64,000 bases of DNA from positions 124,001-188,000 of the forward strand of contig OY970075.1 in the NCBI GenBank assembly GCA_963705385.1. The letters are read 5' to 3'. The DNA is from MFD02979-c5 sp963705385. Lineage in GTDB: Bacteria > Bacteroidota > Bacteroidia > Cytophagales > Amoebophilaceae. Under the pieces are notes generated by a model that was given only the letters and a program-made list of their open reading frames with translations, was not told the DNA's origin and ran no database searches. Each line of letters opens with the position of its first letter. The first letter of the stretch is position 1. The translations under genes were made by a program, and so were the position numbers. Positions 55,276 through 63,753 of this stretch are shown piece after piece.

Positions 55276-56289
55276 TCACAAAGGCATGCTAGGCATAGCT
55301 GTTGCACTTAGCTGGCAGCAATCACCTTGTAGGAACTGATAGTGTGCAGCCATAGCAACCATCGCTGCGTTGTCTGTACAATAGGCCAGCGGAGGAATAA
55401 ATACTTGCCAACCTTCTTGAGTAGCCATTTGAGCCAACTGAGCTCGCAAGCCTGTGTTAGCAGCCACACCTCCTGCTACAGCAATGGTTGTAAGGCCCGT
55501 ACCTTGGGCTGCCTTTTTTAGTTTCCTAAGAGCCATACTGACTAAAGTAGCCTGGATGCTAGCACAAAGGTCGTCTCGATGGTTAACCACAAAGTCAGCA
55601 TCTTTCTCCTGATGGTCTCTTAGAAAATAAAGGAAGGCCGTTTTAATGCCGCTAAAAGAAAAATGGAGGCCTGGCATATGTGTATCAGGAAACTGAAAAC
55701 AATGTGGATTGCCCTGTTGTGCATAGTAATCTATAAAAGGACCTGCAGGATAGGGAAAGCCCATGAGCTTACCTATCTTATCAAAAGCTTCTCCAAGAGC
55801 ATCATCTTGTGTCTCCCCAATCACCTCCATCTTTAAGTGGCCCTCAACCAGGACTAGTTGCGTATGCCCACCACTTACGGTCAAGCAGAGCAATGGGAAA
55901 GAAGGCCGCGGCGCCTCAATAAAGTTAGCCAAGATGTGCGCACGCACATGGTGCACTCCGATAAGGGGTATATCCAGCGCAAAAGCAATAGATTTGGCAA
56001 AGCAAGTGCCTACCAGCAGGGTGCCTAGTAGCCCAGGACCTTGGGTAAAAGCCACAGCATCGAGCATACTCGGGGCAACTTGGGCTGCTTTTATAGCCTG
56101 GGTGACTACTGGAATAATATTTTGCTGGTGGGCTCGTGAAGCCAGCTCAGGTACAACGCCCCCATATTCCTTGTGCACAGATTGGGTGGCCACTACATTG
56201 CTTGCTATCTTGCCATTGCAAACAACGGCCGCTGCTGTCTCGTCACACGAAGTTTCGATAGCCAATATGACCGGACTATTTTTTAGCAT
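55276..56289 (-). CDS. tsaD: tRNA N6-adenosine threonylcarbamoyltransferase TsaD
   Basis: This is 337 residues from the ATG at 56289 (MLKNSPVILAIETSCDE). An open frame runs back to 56391 but that stretch overlaps tamB and does not fit the family. TsaD transfers the threonylcarbamoyl group to A37 of ANN-decoding tRNAs. ASRAHQQNIIPVV, the metal-binding HHVRAHILANF (HxxxH), GPGLLGTLLVG, LTVSGGHTQL, HFSFSGIKTAF and VAGGVAANTGLR are all seen in order. It is divergent from tamB with 28 bp between starts, an arrangement I recall as common in Bacteroidota. Confidence 0.96.
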   Translation of the reverse strand: MLKNSPVILAIETSCDETAAAVVCNGKIASNVVATQSVHKEYGGVVPELASRAHQQNIIPVVTQAIKAAQVAPSMLDAVAFTQGPGLLGTLLVGTCFAKSIAFALDIPLIGVHHVRAHILANFIEAPRPSFPLLCLTVSGGHTQLVLVEGHLKMEVIGETQDDALGEAFDKIGKLMGFPYPAGPFIDYYAQQGNPHCFQFPDTHMPGLHFSFSGIKTAFLYFLRDHQEKDADFVVNHRDDLCASIQATLVSMALRKLKKAAQGTGLTTIAVAGGVAANTGLRAQLAQMATQEGWQVFIPPLAYCTDNAAMVAMAAHYQFLQGDCCQLSATAMPSMPL

Positions 56290-56317
56290 TGGATAAACAT
56301 AGACAAGCCCAAAGCTA

Positions 56318-59300
56318 ATGGAAAAAATTATAGCCAAGCCATTGAAATGGCTCTTCATAGCTGCGCTTAGCCTTGTCATGGCTGTTTTCATGGTGCTGCA
56401 ACTGCCCTATGTCCAAAACCGCTTGTTTGGAAAACTCCTGCAGCACCTCAGCCACACCACACAATTTGCCATTACCCACCAGCACTTTCAGCTGAAGTGG
56501 CTACGCCATACCCTGCTCACAGGGTTTACCATCAAAGATCTCCAAAACAATACCCTGCTTGCTGTAGACCAATTAGAACTTGAAGTAAGCCCTTGGCAGC
56601 TATTGATAAACAGGTACGTAACGCTGAAAAACCTCAACCTAGAAGGCGCAAGGGTACAGCTGCGTAAAGAAGGGGATCAAGGCTATAACGTGGACTTGTT
56701 GCTTCAGCGGTTAGTAGGGAATACAGCTCCAAGGCGTACCCCACAGCATGCTGCCCCTTTCGTAATAGAAAAGGCTTCTCTGCACGACATTGAATTTTCG
56801 ATGGACAATCAGCAAACTGCACCATTGCAAGACAAGCTTGACTTTAACCACCTAAAAATCGATCAGATCAACGCCCAGCTAGCCAAATTAAAAGTCCAGG
56901 AAGGTGTATTTGAAGTAACTATCCTTCAGCTTGCTGGTAAACACGCTACCATCCCGTTGCTTGTGGATCACTTGAGCACCTCCTTAGTGGTTTCCTCTAA
57001 TAGTGTGGTGTGCAAAGCACTCAACCTCCAAATGGGGCAAAGTGCCCTTAAGGGAAATTGTATCCTAACCTATGACCCTTCAGCAGCAGCGCTCATCAAC
57101 GAGATGCAAATTGTAGCAAATTTAGACCACACAGTGCTTTCCTGTGAAGAGCTGGGCGCCTTTATTCCTTATTTTAAGCAGTACAACGCACGCTATACCC
57201 TCTCTGGTGCGCTTCAAGGCAAGCTCAAGGACTTTCAGGTCAAGAATTTTCAGCTCGGTTTTGGTGAGCACGGAGACCACCTTCAAGGCCAACTCACCCT
57301 TCAAGGGTTGCCGCATATACAAGAGGCTTTATTCGACATGAAATTAGAGCAAGGAGTGCTGCATACCGCAGCTTTGTTTCCTTACTTAGAGGAAAAATAT
57401 TACAGGCCCGTAGAGAAATTTAAATTTGTGAAACTACAAGGCCATTGCTACGGTAGGCTAGATGACTTTACAGCAAAAGGCACTTTTGATACAGACTTAG
57501 GAAACTTTACTACTGCCTTAGCTTTTAAGGTTGACCCGGCTACGCAACAGGTTAATTACCAGGGAGCCATTGCTACTAGTAATCTAGACTTGGGTATGTT
57601 ACTCAACAACGATAGCGTGCAAAAGCTGACCATGCAGGGCCAGATAGCGGGAAAATACTTGCACCTTGCCACAACCTATTTCCAATTAAAGACCCACATC
57701 CATAAGCTGGGGCTTTACAATTATGACTACAAGAACATTCACACCCATGGACACTTTAACCAAGGACTTTTGCAAGCAAACCTTACTGTTGATGATCCAC
57801 ACCTAAAGCTTCAGGCAGATGCTGCCATCGACCTAGGCAACTGTAAGGACAACATAACTGTCCAAGGTGTGTTAAATAAAGCTGACCTCAAGCCCCTACA
57901 ATTCACTAGCAACAATGCCACCATCAGTACACGATTTTTTGTTGCCTTACAAGGGCTGTCACTAGACAGCATGCAGGCAGATGTCCAGCTCAATGAGCTC
58001 CAATTTGGACTAGAAGGCAAGCAGCTCAAGCTCGACAGCTTGCAAGCCCACCTGGGGCAAGAAAAAGACGCCAGTAAGGTATTTGCATTAGACTCAGCGT
58101 GGTGCACTGTCAAAGGCAAAGGAAATTTTACCTACCCTGCCTTGACCACTAGCTTTCAGCAATTGCTACAGGGCTATCAACGGCATTTGACCCATTCAGT
58201 ACAATCTCCTCAAAAACACATAACCCAGCCTTGTACCCTAGCCTACCAAGTTCACTGCAAAGACATCAACCCTTTGCTCCATTTTTTTGTTGCTGATAGC
58301 TATGTTTCCCCTGACACCATCTTAGAAGGCAGGTTTACACAGGATCAAGGCACCACCTTTACTTTGCACCTTCGCGAAGTAGCATCACTGGCCTTTCGTA
58401 CCAACCAATGGACCAACACCCAATTTGACCTGACGGCCTATCAAGCCCAAGGCAGCCAGGGGCTATCAGCCACGGCACAGCTAGTTTCTAAAACACAACA
58501 GTGGAGCAAGCTGAACAACACAGAAAACTTTGCTTTACTTTTCAATTGGAAAGATGAGCAGATTGACTTTAGCAACACGTTTGAGCAGCAAAGCACGCTG
58601 ACGCACTTCAACCTACAAGGAAAAGCCCTTTTGCTAGCCGATGCTATAGAGATTACACTCCATCCTTCTAAGCTCCAGCTCGCAGGTCAGCAGTGGCACC
58701 TAGACCCCAATAACCGGATTATCTTCAATAAAGCATGTCCATGCTTTCAAAACCTTGAGGTCGCTAGTGGTGAGCAAAAAGTTAGCCTAGCAGGCACCTT
58801 GTCTACCGATCCCAGCAAGGTATTGTACTTGCAAATCAAAGATTTCTCAGCGAGCAACTTCAATCTATTTACCCATCAGCCACTTACAGGGGTGCTCAAT
58901 GCTACTGTGGCCTTGCAAGGCGCCCTGAACCAGCCAATCGTCAAAGGTGATGTATCGCTACAGAACCTTACTGTGAACGGTTGCTTAGTGGGAGACATCC
59001 ATGCCAAAACTCGCTGGAAGGATGCCTTGAAACGACTGTACATAGACTGTCAGCTAGTGCATCTACAACAACAAACCATAGGGATCAAAGGCGTTTATCA
59101 ACCAGAAGACCAGGAAAATAGTTTGCAGCTCATAGCTAATTTTTCTCAGGCCCCGCTTGCCGCCTTAGCCCCTTTGGTACATGGCACCCTTTCGCAACTA
59201 GCTGGAGAGCTCAACGGTACTATCTACATCAACGGAAATCCATCTGATCTTCAAATCACTGGCCAAGCAAGCATTACAGATGCAGCGATGAAAGTAGACT

Positions 59301-60748
59301 ACCTGAATACACACTACCGCTTTGATGGAGCACTCACTTGCATCAAGCAATCTATCCAGCTCACACAGCTAACCTTGTATGATGACCAACATGGCAAGGC
59401 CATGATTCAGGGCGCCATTACTTACCAAGGATTTGAAATTCCCCACGTTGAGCTGGTCGGAAGTATGACAAATTTTAAGCTCTCCGATACTGTTTTAGAA
59501 GACGATGCAGGCTTCTATGGAACAAGCATACTAAGTGGGGAGCTAACCGTATCGGGCCCTAGCAACAATGTGGCTATACATGCAAAATTAAAAACAGAAC
59601 CTGGAACGCAAGCATTGATCCTGATTCAGCAGGCTACCAATACCATCGCTCAGGAAGGATTCATCCGATTTGTAAGTTTTGACGCCCGCCCAACAGAACA
59701 AAAGCCTATTACTTTAAAGGGGGTTCAACTCACCTTGACCCTAGAGATTACACGCGATGCTTATACCAAGCTTATTTTGAATAGAGAGACAGGCAATACG
59801 ATTAAAGGAAAGGGCGAGGGAAATATAAAACTCACCATCGACACAGCAGGGGTTCTGAGTATAACAGGCGACTTTGAACTTTTAGAAGGAGAGTACAACT
59901 TTTCTCTTTATCAGCTTGTCAATAAAACCTTTAAAATAGTGCGTGGGAGTAAGATTACTTGGTATGGCAGTCCTGAACAAGGAATACTGGATTTCAAAGC
60001 ATCTTATGACCAGCAAGTTACCCTTGCCCCCCTTTTTGAGAACAGTGAAGTAGCAAAAATCCCCAATGCTAAGAAAAAGTACCCAGTACAAGTAATCCTA
60101 GCCCTACAAGGGCCTCTCTCAGCTCCTGACATCAGCTTTCAAGTCCAATTCCTAGAACATCCTAATGACCTGGCTGTCCAAGCAGCGGTCAATGCTTTTC
60201 AGAAAAAGGCAGAAAAAGATGAGGCTTACCTAACCAGCCAAGTAGTAAGCTTGGTGATCTTAAAAAGCTTCGGTGATAGCATCGCTAATGTAGGTCTTAG
60301 CGCAGTAGGCAAGAACATTAGCGAGCTTTTCTCGCAGCAGTTAAGCAACCTTGTTGGGCGTCTGGATAAGGATCTAGAAATTGATACTGATGTTGATCTC
60401 AGCGAGTTAGATGGCCCTGAAAGCCTCAAGGTCAAGCTGTCTTATAGCCTTTTCAAGGGTAGGTTAAAGCTATCTAGGGAAGGAAGCCTCAGCATAGGTG
60501 CTAGCAAAGAAGAGCGCGCTACCAATTTGATAGGCGACCTGACTGTAGAATACCTGTTGACCAAAGATGGAAAACTACGCGCTAAAGTTTACAACAAAAA
60601 CATTGCTAATCCTGCTTATGCAGGTACCAGCAAAGTAACAAATACTTCAGGTGGATTTAGTTTGCTGTATACCAAAAGCTTCAACCGCTGGCAAGAGCTA
60701 TGGAGAAACAAAAGAAGAGATACTCCCAAGGCTAATCAAGAAAATTGA
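56318..60748 (+). CDS. tamB: Translocation and assembly module protein TamB (AsmA-like, DUF490)
   Basis: This 1476-residue protein has one N-terminal membrane helix (WLFIAALSLVMAVFMVLQLP, about 13-32). A very long beta-rich periplasmic region made of repeated AsmA-like strands follows, and the C-terminal DUF490 domain (about 1060-1400) contains GNTIKGKGEGNIKL, FELLEGEYNFSLYQLVNKTF split near 1190, and the LEHPNDLAVQAAVNAFQ stretch. TamB forms a hydrophobic groove that links inner and outer membranes and is tied to phospholipid transport and outer-membrane protein assembly. Its partner TamA/BamA-like is not in the window. The size is normal for Bacteroidota. Start chosen at MEKIIAKPLKW. Intact. 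Confidence 0.92.
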   Translation: MEKIIAKPLKWLFIAALSLVMAVFMVLQLPYVQNRLFGKLLQHLSHTTQFAITHQHFQLKWLRHTLLTGFTIKDLQNNTLLAVDQLELEVSPWQLLINRYVTLKNLNLEGARVQLRKEGDQGYNVDLLLQRLVGNTAPRRTPQHAAPFVIEKASLHDIEFSMDNQQTAPLQDKLDFNHLKIDQINAQLAKLKVQEGVFEVTILQLAGKHATIPLLVDHLSTSLVVSSNSVVCKALNLQMGQSALKGNCILTYDPSAAALINEMQIVANLDHTVLSCEELGAFIPYFKQYNARYTLSGALQGKLKDFQVKNFQLGFGEHGDHLQGQLTLQGLPHIQEALFDMKLEQGVLHTAALFPYLEEKYYRPVEKFKFVKLQGHCYGRLDDFTAKGTFDTDLGNFTTALAFKVDPATQQVNYQGAIATSNLDLGMLLNNDSVQKLTMQGQIAGKYLHLATTYFQLKTHIHKLGLYNYDYKNIHTHGHFNQGLLQANLTVDDPHLKLQADAAIDLGNCKDNITVQGVLNKADLKPLQFTSNNATISTRFFVALQGLSLDSMQADVQLNELQFGLEGKQLKLDSLQAHLGQEKDASKVFALDSAWCTVKGKGNFTYPALTTSFQQLLQGYQRHLTHSVQSPQKHITQPCTLAYQVHCKDINPLLHFFVADSYVSPDTILEGRFTQDQGTTFTLHLREVASLAFRTNQWTNTQFDLTAYQAQGSQGLSATAQLVSKTQQWSKLNNTENFALLFNWKDEQIDFSNTFEQQSTLTHFNLQGKALLLADAIEITLHPSKLQLAGQQWHLDPNNRIIFNKACPCFQNLEVASGEQKVSLAGTLSTDPSKVLYLQIKDFSASNFNLFTHQPLTGVLNATVALQGALNQPIVKGDVSLQNLTVNGCLVGDIHAKTRWKDALKRLYIDCQLVHLQQQTIGIKGVYQPEDQENSLQLIANFSQAPLAALAPLVHGTLSQLAGELNGTIYINGNPSDLQITGQASITDAAMKVDYLNTHYRFDGALTCIKQSIQLTQLTLYDDQHGKAMIQGAITYQGFEIPHVELVGSMTNFKLSDTVLEDDAGFYGTSILSGELTVSGPSNNVAIHAKLKTEPGTQALILIQQATNTIAQEGFIRFVSFDARPTEQKPITLKGVQLTLTLEITRDAYTKLILNRETGNTIKGKGEGNIKLTIDTAGVLSITGDFELLEGEYNFSLYQLVNKTFKIVRGSKITWYGSPEQGILDFKASYDQQVTLAPLFENSEVAKIPNAKKKYPVQVILALQGPLSAPDISFQVQFLEHPNDLAVQAAVNAFQKKAEKDEAYLTSQVVSLVILKSFGDSIANVGLSAVGKNISELFSQQLSNLVGRLDKDLEIDTDVDLSELDGPESLKVKLSYSLFKGRLKLSREGSLSIGASKEERATNLIGDLTVEYLLTKDGKLRAKVYNKNIANPAYAGTSKVTNTSGGFSLLYTKSFNRWQELWRNKRRDTPKANQEN

Positions 60749-61014
60749 GGACTAGCTCAAACATAGGCGCCCTGTATTTGGTGTGTTTGTAGTCACGCCT
60801 CAAGATGCCGCATGGCTGACAGGGCTGGGTTGCATGTGGCTCATATAATGTATGGGTAGTGGCGATGTGCATGATACGTGTCACCTATTTCCTAACTTGC
60901 TAGGGTACAATAGGGAGCTTTTGTTACTCCAAGCTCCATTCTTAGCAATAGCAAAGTCAAGGTTTAAAACAACTTACAGTTAAGCATGCCCAACCTTTAA
61001 AAGCTTTTTTCATC

Positions 61015-61539
61015 ATGCGCCGCTCATTGAACCAACCCCCAATTAGCCACACACACCCTAGCCAACCACCCCCTGCAGTGGCTGCTAAGCACGTGCCAAG
61101 CATATACTATTTTGCCGAAGACATTGATTTTTCACTGCCACAGCCTGCAGCTACTGCCCAATACCTCCAAAGGCTGATCCAGCAAGAAGGTTACACCCTT
61201 AATCACCTCAACTTCATCTTTTGCTCAGATCGCTATCTGCACCAAAAGAACATACAATATCTACAGCACGACACCTTTACAGATGTCATCACCTTTGATT
61301 ATTCCAATGCTCCTAATAGGGTAGAGGGCGACATTTACGTGAGCGTAGACCGTGTCAGAGAAAATGCTCAGGCTTACCAGCATACCTGGATGCAAGAGCT
61401 CTACACAGTGATGGTACACGGCTTACTTCATTTGCTGGGCTATGACGATAAGGACCCTACTGCCCAAGCCCACATGCGCCACAAAGAGGCCACTCACTTG
61501 GCTCCTCTAGCTACTTTACTTGGCAGACACTGGACGTAA
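61015..61539 (+). CDS. ybeY: Endoribonuclease YbeY (rRNA maturation factor)
   Basis: This 174-residue protein has a YbeY core of about 140 residues; the first ~25 (proline- and histidine-rich) are extra and may be untranslated if a later start is used. Signature parts are the DTFTDVITFDYS stretch (about 83-94), GDIYVSVDRV (about 103-112) and the zinc-binding VMVHGLLHLLGYDDKD (about 131-146), with two of the usual histidines and Asp in place of the third, common in Bacteroidota. It takes part in 16S rRNA 3'-end processing and ribosome quality control. It stands alone between tamB and a lipoprotein gene. Confidence 0.93.
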   Translation: MRRSLNQPPISHTHPSQPPPAVAAKHVPSIYYFAEDIDFSLPQPAATAQYLQRLIQQEGYTLNHLNFIFCSDRYLHQKNIQYLQHDTFTDVITFDYSNAPNRVEGDIYVSVDRVRENAQAYQHTWMQELYTVMVHGLLHLLGYDDKDPTAQAHMRHKEATHLAPLATLLGRHWT

Positions 61540-61681
61540 TCATTAACCAATAGTTTGGAAGAGAGCTAGGGTCAACGAGCCTAATAAATACGCTGAGGGA
61601 CGGTTCAGCTCCTAATGGTCAAAGCCTGTAAGCATTTTAAAAATTTAGTAACAAATGTTCGCATGAATAAAACTTTATACC

Positions 61682-61689
61682 TATGTTTG
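61682..61689 (+). promoter_or_regulatory. Candidate -7 box (TATGTTTG) for the lipoprotein gene
   Basis: TATGTTTG fits the TAnnTTTG consensus and lies 76 nt before the start codon. At the -33 spacing there is only GTTC, so the upstream half is weak. Together with the strong terminator after the gene, it marks a single-gene transcript. Confidence 0.4.
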
Positions 61690-61765
61690 TACCAGAGTAA
61701 AAAAAATAGGTTGGATGCGCGGATAGAACACTTAAACATGTTTCACTTTAAAAACAAAAATAACA

Positions 61766-62476
61766 ATGGAGTATAAAAACGTAAATTTCACAAAGCGTTT
61801 GGGCACCAAGGCAATAACCTTACTTCTAGGTGGCGCTTTGCTAGCTACTAGCTGTGGTAAAGAAGCTTCAAAAAATCCTTCTTTAGAGAAGGGTGAAGAA
61901 ATAGCTAAGACTATTATCAAAGATGCATTAGGTTCCTGGCGCTTTGAGCATCAAGAGTTAACTTCTACTACCTTGTATAATACCATTGAGTCGAAAGGAA
62001 CAGAAGGCGGGAACCCGGCCGGTACGATCACTGGTAAGTTGGCTGATATGCCGGAGGCTGAAAAGATTTTCAAAGGAATAGTCCGGGTAGGCGGAACATC
62101 AGCCGGTAAGGAAATACCAACCGGAGCCTTAGCTAAGTTCTTGTGTGAAGACTTTGACGCTAGAACAAAAGGAGAGCATATCGCAGCGGCACATTCTTTA
62201 TTAGCATGTTCAGAGGCAATCGTAGCAGCAACTGCAGATTCAAAAAAGTATGAGCCTAAAAAAGTAGACGAAGTTTTGACGAATTTTGAGCAAGCCTTGA
62301 AAAAAGCTGATGAGCTTGAGGTCGATGGTACTAGCAAAAAGCTTAAGGTTAAAACAGCAGGGACAAAAGACCTCCTTGCAGTAGCAGAGATCAAAAAAGG
62401 TTTTGAGGACTTTAAAGCTAGTGTCCTAGCAGCAAAGGAAAAATATGAAGCGGTTATTGAAGTAACAAAGAAATAA
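61766..62476 (+). CDS. Putative helical lipoprotein of unknown family
   Basis: This 236-residue protein has a signal peptide and lipobox (LLLGGALLATSCGK, Cys at about residue 30). The mature part is mostly helical and lysine/alanine-rich (EKGEEIAKTIIKDALG, EVLTNFEQALKKADELE, KKGFEDFKASVLAAKEKYE). I do not recognise the family. It stands as a single gene with its own candidate promoter and a good terminator, which suggests steady expression. A broken copy of its signal region lies 0.8 kb downstream at 62592, so this may be one member of a small paralogous family. Confidence 0.75.
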   Translation: MEYKNVNFTKRLGTKAITLLLGGALLATSCGKEASKNPSLEKGEEIAKTIIKDALGSWRFEHQELTSTTLYNTIESKGTEGGNPAGTITGKLADMPEAEKIFKGIVRVGGTSAGKEIPTGALAKFLCEDFDARTKGEHIAAAHSLLACSEAIVAATADSKKYEPKKVDEVLTNFEQALKKADELEVDGTSKKLKVKTAGTKDLLAVAEIKKGFEDFKASVLAAKEKYEAVIEVTKK

Positions 62477-62509
62477 GGTGACAGCAGCTTTGTAGTTTTG
62501 ACAATAAAA

Positions 62510-62535
62510 GAAAAGGAGCCATTTGGCTCCTTTTC
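62510..62535 (+). terminator. Intrinsic terminator of the lipoprotein gene
   Basis: GAAAAGGAGCC (62510-62520), a 4-nt loop ATTT, and GGCTCCTTTTC (62525-62535) form an 11-bp stem; the T-rich 3' side and following TAATTTTT supply the tract. It lies 34 bp after the stop at 62476. It is nearly symmetric, so it could also act on the other strand. Confidence 0.85.
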
Positions 62536-62591
62536 TAATTTTTAAACTATGTGTAGCTTTGGCCTATCTGAACCTATAAATTAATTCAACT

Positions 62592-62728
62592 ATGAAACGT
62601 AAAACAAAAATTTCAGCCATTGCTTAGGTGCCAAAGTAACAACCTTGCTTTTATGTGGAGCGCTCTTGGCCACCAGCTGTGGCAAAAGAACGTTAAAACT
62701 GTCAAAGTTGATTCCGGCGTACTTGTAG
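62592..62728 (+). pseudogene. Signal-peptide fragment of a lipoprotein paralogue
   Basis: After an ATG (62592) the frame breaks, and the next frame reads NFSHCLGAKVTTLLL then CGALLATSCGKRTLK. It matches the start of the lipoprotein at 61766 (NFTKRLGTKAITLLL, GGALLATSCGKEASK). It runs to a stop at 62728 after only about ten more residues. This is a partial duplication of the neighbour's 5' end that has since decayed. Confidence 0.75.
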
Positions 62729-62732
62729 ATGA

Positions 62733-62864
62733 TACAACTAATGATCTTTGTTCAATCACCGAACGGGTCATATTTTCTACCTGTTCTACATATTCATCAA
62801 AGCAAAGTCCATTGATCTGTCGATCTTTTATAGCGTAATTCTTGAATCCTTTTCTGTTGGGCAC
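62733..62864 (-). pseudogene. N-terminal fragment of ClpP
   Basis: The minus strand reads KGFKNYAIKDRQINGLCF, DEYVEQVENMTRSVIEQR and SL. This follows the start of Bacteroidota ClpP proteases (FxKYAxKHxGxxxxxxD, then xxTxxIIEERxxNV). It stops matching at the junction with the lipoprotein fragment, well before the catalytic Ser, His and Asp. So it is a dead piece; a working clpP presumably exists elsewhere in the genome. Confidence 0.55.
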
Positions 62865-62934
62865 TAGGTCTTTTTTTTACAAATACCAACTACGATAGGT
62901 CCTTAGTCTTTGATAATTATTTTAAATAGCAAGA

Positions 62935-63042
62935 TTATTTTGATGCACGCTTGTCAAAGGTTTCAACGCTGACCTCTTGTACATCAACGATAATTTGACC
63001 TTTAACAAACTTGTATACTTTATGAGCCATGAGGTTCCTTTT
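62935..63042 (-). pseudogene. C-terminal fragment of trigger factor
   Basis: The minus strand reads KRNLMAHKVYKFVKGQII, VDVQEVSVETFDKRASK and a stop at 62935. This resembles the C-terminal end of Bacteroidota trigger factor (LMxxKVxxFVKGKVTVxxKEVSxEEF). It lies 71 bp upstream of the ClpP fragment in the same orientation, and tig-clpP is a widely conserved gene order, which supports both calls. Only about 35 residues remain. Confidence 0.5.
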
Positions 63043-63158
63043 TTATTGCCTTGCTTTAAGCGTCTAGCCCATCTCAAATCTCCTGCTTAACGAAAAGCAA
63101 GGGTAACCCAGCTTGTCCCTATCCCCATACTTCCCTAACTTCATCACGTGATAAATCT

Positions 63159-63233
63159 AGACCGTTGCAAAATTAGGTTTTAGCTCCCTTTATAGCTTTT
63201 AAACGCGTATTCCCTTGAGTTTTGCAACGGTCT
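63159..63233 (-). repeat. 71-bp inverted-repeat (MITE-like) element, full copy
   Basis: ACCGTTGCAAAA and TTTTGCAACGGT ends (63161-63231); AG/CT extends the palindrome. The interior is almost the same as the element at 41827-41903, inverted. It lies just before the NfeD-like gene, whose open frame runs into it. Confidence 0.8.
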
Positions 63234-63288
63234 CAAATCACCTAGCTTTTTTGTACTTGCTTTATGCTTAGGGCTGCTCTTTTTTGAG

Positions 63289-63753
63289 TTGCTGGTAGTA
63301 CCTGGCACAATCTTGGCGGGTACAATGCGTATCTTATTTATCTTAAGCATCATCATGACTTTATTATACAACAATAGTCACGAATTGTACCAGGGCTTGC
63401 TAGCAGATAGCTTATGGGCTATAGCATGGGTATTGGCTGCGTTGACAGGGGTGCTGGTGGTGCTCTTTGTAGGAGGAGCATACTTCAGCAAAAGCCAGCT
63501 TTTTCGCCAGATAGCCTTGTCTGATACACAAGATGCACAAAAAGGCTACACAGCTCCTCAATATCCTGATACACTCGCGGGCCAACAAGGCACAGCCCAA
63601 ACCCCCCTGCACCCTACAGGTAAAGTACAAGTGGACGGTATAGCGTATGACGCAAAAACAGCAGGCTTTTATGTAGAGCAAAATACCCCCATAGTGGTCA
63701 TGGGTGTAGAGGGTGCCTCGCTCAAGGTCCAAGCTTTGAATCTACCTAAATGA
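63289..63753 (+). CDS. NfeD-like membrane protein
   Basis: This is about 154 residues from a TTG at 63289, or 142 from the first ATG at 63325. The C-terminal OB-fold domain is typical of NfeD: GTAQTPLHPTGKVQVDG (about 98-114) and AYDAKTAGFYVEQNTPIVVM split after. Before it come one or two membrane helices. The same frame stays open upstream (SPSFFVLALCLGLLFFE, from about 63244), and that sequence also looks like an NfeD helix, so the true N-terminus seems to reach toward the repeat element at 63159-63233. The start may have been damaged by that element. NfeD proteins pair with stomatin-like proteins in membrane quality control. Its stop overlaps the next start (ATGA). Confidence 0.7.
   Translation: MLVVPGTILAGTMRILFILSIIMTLLYNNSHELYQGLLADSLWAIAWVLAALTGVLVVLFVGGAYFSKSQLFRQIALSDTQDAQKGYTAPQYPDTLAGQQGTAQTPLHPTGKVQVDGIAYDAKTAGFYVEQNTPIVVMGVEGASLKVQALNLPK

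Noticed and set aside
56290..56391. N-terminal extension of tsaD
   Set aside because: It overlaps the tamB start, and family members begin at the internal ATG followed by ILAIETSCDE.
63143..63152. Palindrome ATCACGTGAT as a second parS site
   Set aside because: Only the central CACGTG is shared; flanks do not fit the parS consensus.
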